Source of the DNA: an uncultured Lachnospiraceae bacterium
Lineage (GTDB): Bacteria; Bacillota; Clostridia; Lachnospirales; Lachnospiraceae
NCBI GenBank assembly: GCA_949743325.1
Contig: CATJTQ010000130.1
Span: 62,001-126,000 of the forward strand
DNA length: 64,000 nt
Reading direction: 5' to 3'
The notes under the pieces were generated by a model. That model did no database searches. It saw only the letters and a list, made by a program, of their open reading frames with translations, and was not told the DNA's origin. The number at the start of each line of letters is the position of its first letter. Position 1 is the first letter of the stretch. The position numbers and the translations under genes are program-made. Below are positions 50,849-60,831 of this stretch, in pieces.

Positions 50849-53035
50849 TTACTTTGCTTTTACATACTTAAAAACAGCGACTGACATAGGCGCTATCTTT
50901 ATCTTAATTGAATTTTCAAAACCATCTGCTGGTTCTACTTTGGATGTCTTTACTCTAGGATTGATAATTCCTTCTCCTCCAAAAGAAATATCATCAGTAT
51001 TAAATATTTCTTTATATTTTCCGGCAAAAGGAACTCCAATTAAATGAGATTCATGAACAACAGGCACAAAATTAGCAACAACTAACATCTTCTCATTTCC
51101 GCTAATATCGCTTCTGATAAAGGTAAGTATATTTTCTTCACTGTTCATCGCATTTAGCCACATAAAGCTATCTTCTTCACTGTCACTCTCATACAGAGCC
51201 TTATTGCTGCGGTACAGTTCATTTAGCTTCTGAATAAAAGCTCTCATATCTTCATATCTTTCTTCCTCAAACTCTGACTGAGACAATGGCGTTGAGTAAT
51301 CCCACTCTTTATCATATCCTATATCCTGACCCATAAATAAAAGCTTTTTACCTGGATGTGTATACATATATGCATACCATGCCTTAATATTCGCATACTG
51401 AACTTTATCACTTCCCGGCAATAAGTTCTTTATACATCCAAACGCACTCAATGTACTCTTATGTGATACAGGAAGCACAAAATCTTCACTGTATTGATAT
51501 AACATTGAATTTGAGAGTGTATTGTACAGACCGCTTCTAAACAATGGGTCTGTTCCCATAAATGTAAAAGTCTCTCTGCTCCATCCAAAATTTAATTTCA
51601 AATCAAATCCAAGACCGCCTTTTTTAACATCCTCAGTCACTAAAGGCCATCCTGAATTATCTTCTGCAATTAAAACTACATCAGGATATTTTTTCTTAAA
51701 CACTGAATTTAAATGTTTAAAAAATTCTATTCCATCTAAATTTTCATTTCCTCCATATATATTAGGAAGCCACTGACCTTCTGACTTTGAATAATCCAAG
51801 TAAAGCACAGAATCAACCCTGTGTACAAACAGACCATCAATATGATATTTTTCTGCCCAGAAAAAGGCATTTGAAATTAAGAAATCTGTAACCTGCGGTC
51901 TTGCATAATTATATATTGCCATATCAAACAATGGATGATATCCCTGCCTTCTATCCATGTGCTCATAAAGCCAAGTACCGTCAAACTGAGATAACCCGCT
52001 CTCATATAGAGGAAAGCCAAAAAAAGATACCTCAAGAAGAACACCAATGTTTTTACTGTGAAAGTAATCTATAAACTTTTGAAAATCTCTAGGCTTTCCA
52101 TAGTTAATACATGGTGCATAATTTGAAAATGTACGATATCCATTATCAGTTTCTACATACTCCATAATAGGCATTAACAGTACATGTGTATATCCACACT
52201 CTGATACATGATCTGCTATTTTTTCCGCAAGCTCCTCATAATCTTTACAATCTGTATCAAATGTACTTAAATGTACTTCATATATTGACATTGGCTCAGA
52301 TTTAATATTATATTTTTTCCTGACGTCAAGCCACTTATTATCATTCCACTTATATTTGTCTATATCAGTTACTATTGATGCTTTTTCATTTTTGTTTTCT
52401 GTCATAAATCCATATGGATCTGATTTTAAAATTCTATTTCCATCTTTATAAAGAATAGAAAATTTATATATACAGCCTTCACCAAGCCCAGGAACAAACA
52501 ATTCAAAAACTCCGCTGTCCCACAATCTTCTCATAGGATTAGCCTTGTCGAGCCAGTGATTAAAGTCACCCACAACGCTTACCGCTAACGCATTAGGAGC
52601 CCACACTGTAAATAATACTCCTTCTATTCCATCTATCTCCCACTGTCTTGCTCCAAGTATATCATAAGAATTGTAATGAATACCATGATTAAATTTATCT
52701 AATTCTTCAATCTGTATTTGAGGCTGAAAATTATATGCATCATCTACTACTTCTCTCTTCTTATCGTATTCAACAACATAATGGTATTTCTCAAATTTAG
52801 TATTTTTAGAAATAAAAGCGGCAAAGAAATCCTGTTCCTGGCTCACCATCTTTACAGGTTTCGCCTCAGTATCAAATTCTATAATAACATCATCTGCATC
52901 AGGAAAATAAGCCTGAATAAGAGTTCCATTCTTTACTCTGTGTGCACCTAAAATCTCATGAGGATTGTCAGATTCACCGTAACAGATATCTTCAATTGCT
53001 CTCCAGTCCATTAAATTATCTAGAATTTTTCCCAT
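50849..53035 (-). CDS. GlgB-like protein with lost catalytic residues (branching-enzyme pseudoenzyme)
   Basis: 728 residues with the full branching-enzyme layout: N-terminal CBM48 (WRAIEDICYGESDNPHEILG, AHRVKNGTLIQAYFP), a second carbohydrate-binding module (FTVWAPNALAVSVVGDFNHW), the GH13 barrel and a C-terminal beta domain. The length equals that of E. coli GlgB, and numbering lines up. Catalytic positions are changed: DGLFVHRVDS has His405 for the nucleophile Asp405 and Phe403 for Arg; SHKST has Lys526 for the transition-state Asp526; EVSFFGF replaces DWVPGHF. Only Glu458 (AEDNS) remains. All structural motifs remain, with no stop. It should bind glucan but not branch it. No true glgB or other glycogen gene is adjacent. 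Confidence 0.9.
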   Translation of the reverse strand: MGKILDNLMDWRAIEDICYGESDNPHEILGAHRVKNGTLIQAYFPDADDVIIEFDTEAKPVKMVSQEQDFFAAFISKNTKFEKYHYVVEYDKKREVVDDAYNFQPQIQIEELDKFNHGIHYNSYDILGARQWEIDGIEGVLFTVWAPNALAVSVVGDFNHWLDKANPMRRLWDSGVFELFVPGLGEGCIYKFSILYKDGNRILKSDPYGFMTENKNEKASIVTDIDKYKWNDNKWLDVRKKYNIKSEPMSIYEVHLSTFDTDCKDYEELAEKIADHVSECGYTHVLLMPIMEYVETDNGYRTFSNYAPCINYGKPRDFQKFIDYFHSKNIGVLLEVSFFGFPLYESGLSQFDGTWLYEHMDRRQGYHPLFDMAIYNYARPQVTDFLISNAFFWAEKYHIDGLFVHRVDSVLYLDYSKSEGQWLPNIYGGNENLDGIEFFKHLNSVFKKKYPDVVLIAEDNSGWPLVTEDVKKGGLGFDLKLNFGWSRETFTFMGTDPLFRSGLYNTLSNSMLYQYSEDFVLPVSHKSTLSAFGCIKNLLPGSDKVQYANIKAWYAYMYTHPGKKLLFMGQDIGYDKEWDYSTPLSQSEFEEERYEDMRAFIQKLNELYRSNKALYESDSEEDSFMWLNAMNSEENILTFIRSDISGNEKMLVVANFVPVVHESHLIGVPFAGKYKEIFNTDDISFGGEGIINPRVKTSKVEPADGFENSIKIKIAPMSVAVFKYVKAK

Positions 53036-53139
53036 AGACTCTCTCCTCTTTACTGTATAAATTTTTCTTTATAGACAAAAGTTACAAGCACCACTGTACT
53101 TGTAACCTTAAATTTCTCATAACTGTGTTAAATTACTGA

Positions 53140-53637
53140 TTAGAATAAATTTATACTGCTGCCCTGTCCATTAATTACATAATAAGCTGCATTATCTTCA
53201 GGTTTAATATAGACTTCAAACGTCTTAACAGCACTTTCTTTCTTGCCTGTTTCAGCGACCCATTTCTCTAAAATTCTTTTAAGCAAATCTTCCTGACTTG
53301 CCTCATTGCTATCATACTGTACATAAACTTTTGCTATTTTACACTTTGTAGAAACCTTAGCAGAAGCTTCCTTCTCTACTGATTTTTCCTCTGTCTTCTT
53401 AGCTGCAGCTGTCTTAGTTGTAGCTTTTTTCTTTGGAGTTGTCACTTTAGCCACTGTCTCCTTTGCCGCTTTTTTTACTTCCTCTGATTTAGCTTCTTCT
53501 TTTTTTTCACTATCTGCGATTTCTTCATTTACCTTATCTGCTTTTTTAGCTTCTGCCTTAACTGTTGCTACAGTTTTTGCAGCTGTTCCCTTTGCTGTCT
53601 TCTCAGTCGCAGTAGTTACTTTTTTATTGTCTGCCAT
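53140..53637 (-). CDS. DUF6465-family protein with Lys/Ala-rich tail
   Basis: 165 residues from ATG 53637 (AGGAGGG upstream; an ATG three codons earlier is too close to it). Residues 1-100 are low-complexity Lys, Ala, Thr, Glu (TEKTAKGTAAKTVATVKAEA; KATTKTAAAKKTEEKSVEKE), like histone H1 tails. Residues ~105-165 form a folded domain: IAKVYVQYDSNEASQEDLLK, KTFEVYIKPEDNAAYYVING. I know this C-terminal pattern as DUF6465, found in Lachnospiraceae. A nucleic-acid or envelope role for the tail is a guess. 53647-53819 is AT-rich without further features. Confidence 0.75.
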   Translation of the reverse strand: MADNKKVTTATEKTAKGTAAKTVATVKAEAKKADKVNEEIADSEKKEEAKSEEVKKAAKETVAKVTTPKKKATTKTAAAKKTEEKSVEKEASAKVSTKCKIAKVYVQYDSNEASQEDLLKRILEKWVAETGKKESAVKTFEVYIKPEDNAAYYVINGQGSSINLF

Positions 53638-53819
53638 TTTCAGCATCCCTCCTGATATAACACTTATTATTCTTCTTCACTATATAATACTTTTAGAAAA
53701 AAAGCAAGGTTTTAAGCAAAATATTCCCTATATTTTACAATTTTATATATATATAATATATTTTCCAGTTATAACTTGTACTTTTTTATCCCTTTTTTTC
53801 AAAAATATATACAAATGAT

Positions 53820-55055
53820 TTAATCTAATTTATGAATGAATAATCCGCTTCTCAGTTTAGGTTCAAACCATGTTGATTTAGGAGGCATAAGCAGGCCTGC
53901 ATCCGCAACACCAAATAATTCTGAAATTGAAGTCGGATACATTGCAAAGGCAATTGTCATATCGTCATTTACTCTGTGCTCCAACTCTTTAAGTCCGCGG
54001 ATACCGCCTACAAAATCTATTCTTTTATCAGTTTTTGGATCTCCAATACCAAGTACAGGAGACAAAAGTTCATTTTGTAAAATTGATACATCTAACCCTG
54101 CTACAGGATCATCACTTACAAGTTCTTCATGTACCTCCAGCTTATACCAGCTGCCATCAATATACATTCCAACTTCACCCTTCTTAACAGGTTTATATTC
54201 TCCTTCTACTTCCTCGAAATCATATTTTTCAGCAAGTTTAATTAAAAATTCCTCTTTTGATAACCCATTTAAATCTTTTACTACTCTATTATAATCCATT
54301 ATCATAAGCTGATCATCTGGGAATAAAACTGAAAGAAAATAATTAAATTCCTCTTCCCCTGTAAATCCTGGATTTTCCTGCCGTCTCTTTAAACCTACTT
54401 TAACAGCAGAAGCTGCTCTGTGATGTCCGTCTGCAATATAGATATCCGGAATAGAATCAAATGTGTTGTATATAGCTGATACATTTTCTGGCTCGTCAAT
54501 TTTCCAAATAGTATGTCTTACACCGTCTTCTGATGTAAAATCGTATAATGGTTTCTCTTCCTTTTTCTTACTTACAATTTCATTTATTATATTATTTGAA
54601 CGATAGGCAAGAAAGATAGGACCAGTCTGCGCATTACAAGTATCCACATGACGAATACGATCCACTTCTTTATCTGCTCTCGTGTTCTCATGTTTCTTTA
54701 CTACATTATTCACATAATCATCGATAGAAACACAGGCTGCTATTCCAGTCTGTGTTCTGCCATCCATTGTAAGTTCGTATATATAATAAGCACTTGTATT
54801 ATCTGTAACAAATAATCCTTCTTCTATCATATCATCAAGCTGCTCTCTTGCCTTTTCATACACACAATCTGCATACGTGTCAATACTGTCATCAAATTGT
54901 GTCTCGGCACGGTCAATTTTAAGAAATGATAAATTATTTAAGGCAACTGTTTTCTTAGCTTCCTCGCGGTTGTAAACATCATACGGCAGTGCAGCAATTT
55001 TCTCTGCTAAATCTTCTCTCGGTCTGATACAGCAAAAAGCTTTTATCTTTGACAA
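53820..55055 (-). CDS. DUF1015-family protein, serine-pathway neighbour
   Basis: 411 residues: FCCIRPREDLAEKIAALPYD, NLSFLKIDRAE, KKHENTRADKEVDRIRHVDT, IYIADGHHRAASAVKVGLKR, LLMPPKSTWFEPKLRSGLFI. This is DUF1015 (COG4198). The gene lies 13 bp downstream of serA and is the last of the six-gene operon; in many Clostridia it follows serC and serA. A role in serine or phosphoserine metabolism is a fair inference from this; the reaction is not established to my knowledge. The DGHHRAASA motif may form a nucleotide-binding or catalytic site. Confidence 0.85.
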   Translation of the reverse strand: MSKIKAFCCIRPREDLAEKIAALPYDVYNREEAKKTVALNNLSFLKIDRAETQFDDSIDTYADCVYEKAREQLDDMIEEGLFVTDNTSAYYIYELTMDGRTQTGIAACVSIDDYVNNVVKKHENTRADKEVDRIRHVDTCNAQTGPIFLAYRSNNIINEIVSKKKEEKPLYDFTSEDGVRHTIWKIDEPENVSAIYNTFDSIPDIYIADGHHRAASAVKVGLKRRQENPGFTGEEEFNYFLSVLFPDDQLMIMDYNRVVKDLNGLSKEEFLIKLAEKYDFEEVEGEYKPVKKGEVGMYIDGSWYKLEVHEELVSDDPVAGLDVSILQNELLSPVLGIGDPKTDKRIDFVGGIRGLKELEHRVNDDMTIAFAMYPTSISELFGVADAGLLMPPKSTWFEPKLRSGLFIHKLD

Positions 55056-55067
55056 AGTATAATCCTC

Positions 55068-56231
55068 CTATTTTACAATACGTACATTTAATACTCCCTT
55101 AACAGCAGCTATTCTCTCTACTGCATGTGCTGAAATTTCTGTATCAGTATCAAGCAGTGAATATGCGTAATCTCCTCGGCTCTTATTCATCATATTAGGT
55201 ATATTAATACCCTCTGATGCAAGTATTGAAGTAAACTGACTTATCATATTAGGAATATTTTTATGACATACAGCAACTCTACCGTTTGATTCCACCGGAC
55301 CCAAATCACAAGCAGGATAATTTACTGAATTGCGTATATTTCCATTTTCCATAAAATCCATTACTTCTTTTACAGCCATTACTGCACAGTTATCTTCAGA
55401 CTCTTCCGTTGAAGCGCCAAGGTGCGGAATAAGAATAACTTTATCATTTCCGGCAGTTACCTGATTAGGAAAATCACTGACATATCGTTTAATTTTTCCT
55501 TCATTTAATGCCTTTACCATCGCGACTTCATCTACAAGCAAATCTCTGGCAAAATTAAGAACAACTGCATTTTCTTTCATCATTCCGATTGCCTCTTCGC
55601 TTATCATCTTTCTTGTTTGGTCAAGAAGCGGAACATGAATTGTAATAAAATCGCATTCTCTGTATATATCTTCTACATTTTGTATATGTTTAATGTTTCT
55701 GGACAATTTCCACGCAGCATCAACAGATATATATGGATCATAACCATACACTTCCATGCCAAAATGAACTGCAAGATTTGCAACTTTAATTCCAATTGCC
55801 CCAAGACCAATAACACCAAGCTTTTTACCTTTCAGCTCGCATCCTGCAAATTGTTTTTTTTGTTTTTCCGCCATTTTGGCAATATCTTCTTCATCCTTTA
55901 CTTCATTAAGCCAATTTGTTCCGCCGACAATATCGCGTGATGCCAACAGCATACCAGCAAAAACCAACTCCTTAACTCCATTGGCATTTGCTCCTGGAGT
56001 ATTAAATACTACAATTCCTCTTTCCGCACATTTTTCAAGCGGAATATTATTGACTCCGGCTCCTGCTCTTGCTATGGCTTGAAGAGAATCCGGCAAATCA
56101 ATATCATGCATAGAAGCACTGCGGACTAAAACTGCATCTGAATTATTTATATCTTCTACTTTTTCATAATTATCTGTAAACAAATCTAATCCAACATTCG
56201 CAATTGGATTTAGACAGCTATACTTAAACAT
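55068..56231 (-). CDS. serA: D-3-phosphoglycerate dehydrogenase
   Basis: 387 residues from ATG 56231 (GAAGGA upstream). Substrate part with NNSDAVLVRSASMHD, RAGAGVNNIPLEKCAERGIV; NAD-binding GKKLGVIGLGAIGIKVANLA; the catalytic pair region with LNFARDLLVDEVAMVKALNE and IPHLGASTEESEDN (His-Glu). A short C-terminal ACT domain (HKNIPNMISQFTSILASEGI) could sense serine. It oxidises 3-phosphoglycerate, the first step of serine synthesis. Operon partner of serC, whose product it supplies. Confidence 0.95.
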   Translation of the reverse strand: MFKYSCLNPIANVGLDLFTDNYEKVEDINNSDAVLVRSASMHDIDLPDSLQAIARAGAGVNNIPLEKCAERGIVVFNTPGANANGVKELVFAGMLLASRDIVGGTNWLNEVKDEEDIAKMAEKQKKQFAGCELKGKKLGVIGLGAIGIKVANLAVHFGMEVYGYDPYISVDAAWKLSRNIKHIQNVEDIYRECDFITIHVPLLDQTRKMISEEAIGMMKENAVVLNFARDLLVDEVAMVKALNEGKIKRYVSDFPNQVTAGNDKVILIPHLGASTEESEDNCAVMAVKEVMDFMENGNIRNSVNYPACDLGPVESNGRVAVCHKNIPNMISQFTSILASEGINIPNMMNKSRGDYAYSLLDTDTEISAHAVERIAAVKGVLNVRIVK

Positions 56232-56272
56232 TTCTTTTCCTTCTTTCATTTTTATCTACATAAATTATCAAT

Positions 56273-57355
56273 TTATGCGTTTTCCTTTTCAAACTTTTTC
56301 ATAAACTCTACAAGCTTTTCAACACCTTCAATCGGCATTGCATTGTAAATACTGGCTCTCATTCCGCCAACTGTTCTATGTCCTTTTAGATTCTCAAAAC
56401 CAGCTTCTTTTGCCTCTTTAACAAATTTTGCGTCTAACTGCTCGTCACCCGTTATAAACGGAACATTCATAAGTGAACGGTCTTCTTTTACGACAGTTCC
56501 TTTAAATAGATTGCTCTCATCTAAGAAATCATAAAGAATTTTTGCCTTCTTTTCATTATGTTCTTTCATTGCAGCAAGTCCACCCATTTTCTTAATCCAT
56601 TTAAATACTTTTCCACAAATATAAATACCATATGCAGGAGGGGTATTATACAATGAATTGGCATCTGCATGTATCTTATACTGCAGCATTGTAGGCGTTC
56701 CCTCAAGAACATCTTCTGTTATTAAATCCTCACGTATAATTACAATTACAACACCGGCCGGTCCAATATTTTTCTGAACTCCGCCATATATAATGCCATA
56801 TTTTGAAACATCTACTGGCTCGGAAAGAAAACATGACGATACATCAGCAACCAGTGTTTTACCTTTTGTATTAGGAAGTTTTTTATATTTTGTACCATAA
56901 ATAGTGTTATTTTCACAAATATATACATAGTCGGCATCTTCGCTTATAGGTAAATCTGAACAATCAGGTATATAAGAAAATGTCTTATCCTCTGAAGTTG
57001 CAATTTTATTTACTTTACCATACTTACAAGCCTCCTGATACGCCTTCTTAGCCCACTGTCCTGTCACAATATAATCTGCAACTTTATTTTTCATCAAGTT
57101 CATCGGAATCATAGCAAACTGCTGTGAAGCACCGCCCTGCAAGAATAATACTTTATAATTATCAGGAATATCCATAAGGTCTCTTAAATCCTTCTCAGCC
57201 GTTTTGATAATATCATCATAAGCCTTTGAACGATGGCTCATTTCCATAACGGACATTCCTGTACCATTATAGTCCAGCATCTCTTCTGCAGCTTCTTGTA
57301 ACACCTCTTCTGGAAGCACAGCCGGACCTGCTGAAAAATTATAAACTCTACTCAT
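56273..57355 (-). CDS. serC: Phosphoserine aminotransferase
   Basis: 360 residues. YNFSAGPAVLPEEVLQEAAE is the conserved start; PLP-binding Lys is in YGGVQKNIGPAGVVIVIIRE; FLQGGASQQFAMIPMNLM and GGMRASIYNAMPIEGVEKLV are typical. It converts 3-phosphohydroxypyruvate with glutamate to phosphoserine. A phosphoserine phosphatase is not in view. It follows ilvB by 33 bp and precedes serA. Confidence 0.96.
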   Translation of the reverse strand: MSRVYNFSAGPAVLPEEVLQEAAEEMLDYNGTGMSVMEMSHRSKAYDDIIKTAEKDLRDLMDIPDNYKVLFLQGGASQQFAMIPMNLMKNKVADYIVTGQWAKKAYQEACKYGKVNKIATSEDKTFSYIPDCSDLPISEDADYVYICENNTIYGTKYKKLPNTKGKTLVADVSSCFLSEPVDVSKYGIIYGGVQKNIGPAGVVIVIIREDLITEDVLEGTPTMLQYKIHADANSLYNTPPAYGIYICGKVFKWIKKMGGLAAMKEHNEKKAKILYDFLDESNLFKGTVVKEDRSLMNVPFITGDEQLDAKFVKEAKEAGFENLKGHRTVGGMRASIYNAMPIEGVEKLVEFMKKFEKENA

Positions 57356-57388
57356 CTTTTTATTTCCTCCATTTATTCAAGTTGTCTA

Positions 57389-59089
57389 TTAATTAAATTT
57401 AACTTTTCCAGTCTTAATGTCCTCAGCATCAAAACATTCCTCAATTGGTGCTCCAGGACCTGCCATCGGAAATACTTTGTCATCTGAATCAATGATACAT
57501 TCGAGCACAACCGGTCCATTTTCCTGCAATGCCTTCTGCAACGCATCCTTTAATTCTTCTCTGTTTGTAATTTTGTAAGCCTTTGCCCCGAGACCTTCCG
57601 ATACTTTAACAAAATCAACTTTGTCCTCAAGAATTGTCTGTGAATATCTTCTTCCATAGAAAAGAGTCTGCCACTGACGTACCATTCCTAAAACATGGTT
57701 ATTAATTACAACTTGTATTATAGGAATGTTATATCTTGAAGCTGTTGCAATCTCATTTAGATTCATACGGAAACATCCATCTCCGGCAATATTTATTACC
57801 TGTTTATCAGGGCAGGCAACCTGAGCTCCAATTGCAGCCCCAAGACCATAACCCATAGTTCCCAGTCCACCGGAAGTAATAAATGTCCTACTCTTAGTAT
57901 ATTTATAAAATTGTCCCGCCCACATTTGATGCTGTCCTACATCTGTTGTAATAACAGCTTTACCATCTGTAACTTTATAAATCTCTTCAATAATTCCAGG
58001 TCCTGTTAGAGAACTGTCATCATAGTTTAACGGGAATTTTTTCTCATAATCTTTTAAATAAGTAATCCATTCATCATGATTTTTTTCATTTACAAGCGGA
58101 ATAAGACGCTTAAGAACTTCCTTAACATCTCCTACTACACTTGCATAAGAAGCTATATTTTTATTTATTTCAGCCTCATCTATATCAATATGCAGTATCT
58201 TGGCATTCTTTGCAAACATTTTAGCATTTCCAGTAACACGATCAGAAAATCTTGCGCCTAATGTTATTAAAAGATCACACTCTGTAACACCATGATTTGA
58301 TGTTTTCGTTCCATGCATTCCAAGCATACCTGTATACAATTCCTCTGTGCCTGGAAACGCGCCTTTCCCCATAAGAGTGTCGCAAACCGGCGCCTGAATT
58401 TTCTTTACTAATGTCATCAATTCTTCTGAGGCATCTGATATATTAACACCGCCGCCAACAAATATATATGGCTTCTTTGCCGCATTAATTAACTCTGCTG
58501 CAACTTTTAAATCTTCTTCTTTTATCTTAGACGTCAGCCTTTCTATTGGCTCTGGTTTCTGCGGTGTATATTCTGTAATATTAGAAGTAACATCTTTCGT
58601 TATATCTACTAAAACAGCTCCCGGTCTTCCAGACTGTGCAATTTTAAAGGCTCTTCTAATCGCTGGCGCTAATTTCTCAATATCTTTTACAATAACACTA
58701 TATTTTGTTATTGGCATTGCAACACCTGCAATATCTACTTCCTGAAATGTATCCTTTCCAAGCAGAGAAACTCCGACATTTGCCGTAATTGCAACAAGCG
58801 GAACTGAATCCATATTGGCTGTTGCAATTCCAGTAACTAAATTAGTTGCTCCAGGACCAGATGTTGCCATACATACCCCAACTTTTCCTGTCGCCCTCGC
58901 ATAACCATCCGCCGCATGTGCAGCGCCTTGTTCATGAGATGTTAAATAATGTGTTATTTCATTTCCATGTTTATATAAAGCGTCATAAATATTTAAAATT
59001 GTACCGCCCGGATATCCAAATACAGTATCAACACCCTGCTCTTTTAAACATTCAATTACTATTTCTGAACCATTTAACCGCATTTTCAC
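57389..59089 (-). CDS. ilvB: Acetolactate synthase large subunit
   Basis: 566 residues from a GTG start at 59089 with GGGAGG in front; an ATG two codons later is possible. YPGGTILNIYDALYKHGNEI, SHEQGAAHAADGYARATGKV with the catalytic Glu, central FAD/CoA-like domain, and the TPP motif GDGCFRMNLNEIATASRYNI with VINN. Catalyses pyruvate condensation to acetolactate or, with 2-oxobutyrate, acetohydroxybutyrate. The regulatory small subunit (ilvN/ilvH) is not in the window. Confidence 0.95.
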   Translation of the reverse strand: MKMRLNGSEIVIECLKEQGVDTVFGYPGGTILNIYDALYKHGNEITHYLTSHEQGAAHAADGYARATGKVGVCMATSGPGATNLVTGIATANMDSVPLVAITANVGVSLLGKDTFQEVDIAGVAMPITKYSVIVKDIEKLAPAIRRAFKIAQSGRPGAVLVDITKDVTSNITEYTPQKPEPIERLTSKIKEEDLKVAAELINAAKKPYIFVGGGVNISDASEELMTLVKKIQAPVCDTLMGKGAFPGTEELYTGMLGMHGTKTSNHGVTECDLLITLGARFSDRVTGNAKMFAKNAKILHIDIDEAEINKNIASYASVVGDVKEVLKRLIPLVNEKNHDEWITYLKDYEKKFPLNYDDSSLTGPGIIEEIYKVTDGKAVITTDVGQHQMWAGQFYKYTKSRTFITSGGLGTMGYGLGAAIGAQVACPDKQVINIAGDGCFRMNLNEIATASRYNIPIIQVVINNHVLGMVRQWQTLFYGRRYSQTILEDKVDFVKVSEGLGAKAYKITNREELKDALQKALQENGPVVLECIIDSDDKVFPMAGPGAPIEECFDAEDIKTGKVKFN

Positions 59090-59127
59090 ACATTCCTCCC
59101 GTACTTTTATATAATAATATTTGTATC

Positions 59128-60807
59128 TTAATTCTCCGGCAGTTTCATTACTGCTCCCTTATCACCGCTTGTAACCTGTGCGGCATATCTTCTAAGATAT
59201 CCTGTAGTTACTTTCGGTTCTCTAGGCTTCCACTCAGCCTTTCTTGCTGCCATCTCTTCTTCTGAGATATCTATGTTCAACTTCATATTAGGAATATCAA
59301 TCTTTATTATATCTCCCTCTCTAACTAATGCTATTGGACCTCCAACCGCAGCTTCAGGTGAAACGTGACCAATTGATGCTCCTCTTGATGCACCCGAAAA
59401 ACGTCCATCTGTAATTAACGCCACGCTTGAACCTAAGCCCATTCCGGCTATAGCTGAAGTAGGATTTAACATTTCTCTCATACCAGGTCCGCCTTTTGGT
59501 CCCTCATAACGAATTACCACAACATCGCCTGATACTATTTTTCCGCCTTTTATTGCTTCAATTGCATCTTCCTCACAATCAAACACTCTGGCAGGACCTT
59601 CATGTACCATCATTTCCTCAACAACAGCCGAACGCTTAACAACGCTGCCGTCAGGAGCAAGATTGCCTTTTAATACTGCAAGCCCACCTGTTTTACTGTA
59701 AGGATTATCAACTGTACGGATTACTTCTGTATCTCTATTTACTGAGTTTTTAATATTTTCAGCGACTGTCTTTCCTGTAACAGTTATACATTCTGTGTTG
59801 AGAAGACCTATATCAGCCAACTCTTTCATAACCGCATATACTCCGCCAGCTTCATTTAAGTCTTCCATATAAGTAGGACCAGCAGGAGCTAAATGACAAA
59901 GATTAGGAGTTTTTTCACTAATTGTATTAGCAAATGAAATATCAAAATCAAAACCAACTTCATGGGCTATTGCAGGAAGATGCAACATTGAATTAGTTGA
60001 GCATCCTAACGCCATATCTACTGTAAGAGCATTTAAAATTGCCTCTTTTGTCATTATATCTCTAGGACATATATTTTTGTTGTACATATCCATAACTGCC
60101 ATTCCGGCATGTTTTGCAAGTTTTATTCTCTCTGAATAAACAGCTGGTATAGTTCCGTTTCCTCCAAGACCCATACCCAGAGCTTCTGTCAGACAATTCA
60201 TTGAGTTAGCTGTGTACATTCCAGAACATGAACCACATGTCGGACATGCTTTCTGTTCAAATTCACGGACATCCTCCTCTGTCATCGTCCCAGCTGCATG
60301 TGAACCTACAGCTTCAAACATTGAAGAGAGACTTCTCTTCTGTCCTTTTACATGACCTGCAAGCATAGGACCACCTGACACAAATACTGTAGGAACATTA
60401 ATTCTTGCCGCCGCCATCAACAGACCCGGAACATTTTTATCACAGTTCGGCACCATTACTAGAGCGTCAAATTGATGAGCAAGTGCCATACACTCTGTAG
60501 AATCTGCAATTAAATCTCTTGTAACCAATGAATATTTCATACCGATATGTCCCATCGCAATACCATCACAAACAGCTATTGCAGGAAACACTACCGGCAC
60601 GCCTCCAGCCTCTGCAACTCCTAATTTAACTGCGTTGACTATTTTATCTAAATTCATATGTCCTGGTACTATCTCATTATATGAACTGACAATACCAACC
60701 ATAGGTTTTTTCATTTCTTCTTCTGTGAAGCCCAGTGCATTAAAAAGGCTTCTATGAGGTGCCTGCTGCATCCCTTTCTTAACATTATCACTCTTCATAT
60801 GTTCCAT
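59128..60807 (-). CDS. ilvD: Dihydroxy-acid dehydratase
   Basis: 559 residues; ATG at 60807 or the one three codons later (both have AGGAAAGGA at useful distance). [60 protein letters not shown] (iron-sulfur Cys), and [20 protein letters not shown] are the family signatures. It dehydrates dihydroxy acids to 2-oxoacids in valine, isoleucine and leucine synthesis. Second gene of the operon, 24 bp after leuB. Confidence 0.96.
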   Translation of the reverse strand: MEHMKSDNVKKGMQQAPHRSLFNALGFTEEEMKKPMVGIVSSYNEIVPGHMNLDKIVNAVKLGVAEAGGVPVVFPAIAVCDGIAMGHIGMKYSLVTRDLIADSTECMALAHQFDALVMVPNCDKNVPGLLMAAARINVPTVFVSGGPMLAGHVKGQKRSLSSMFEAVGSHAAGTMTEEDVREFEQKACPTCGSCSGMYTANSMNCLTEALGMGLGGNGTIPAVYSERIKLAKHAGMAVMDMYNKNICPRDIMTKEAILNALTVDMALGCSTNSMLHLPAIAHEVGFDFDISFANTISEKTPNLCHLAPAGPTYMEDLNEAGGVYAVMKELADIGLLNTECITVTGKTVAENIKNSVNRDTEVIRTVDNPYSKTGGLAVLKGNLAPDGSVVKRSAVVEEMMVHEGPARVFDCEEDAIEAIKGGKIVSGDVVVIRYEGPKGGPGMREMLNPTSAIAGMGLGSSVALITDGRFSGASRGASIGHVSPEAAVGGPIALVREGDIIKIDIPNMKLNIDISEEEMAARKAEWKPREPKVTTGYLRRYAAQVTSGDKGAVMKLPEN

Positions 60808-60831
60808 TCCTTTCCTCTATAATGCATTTTT

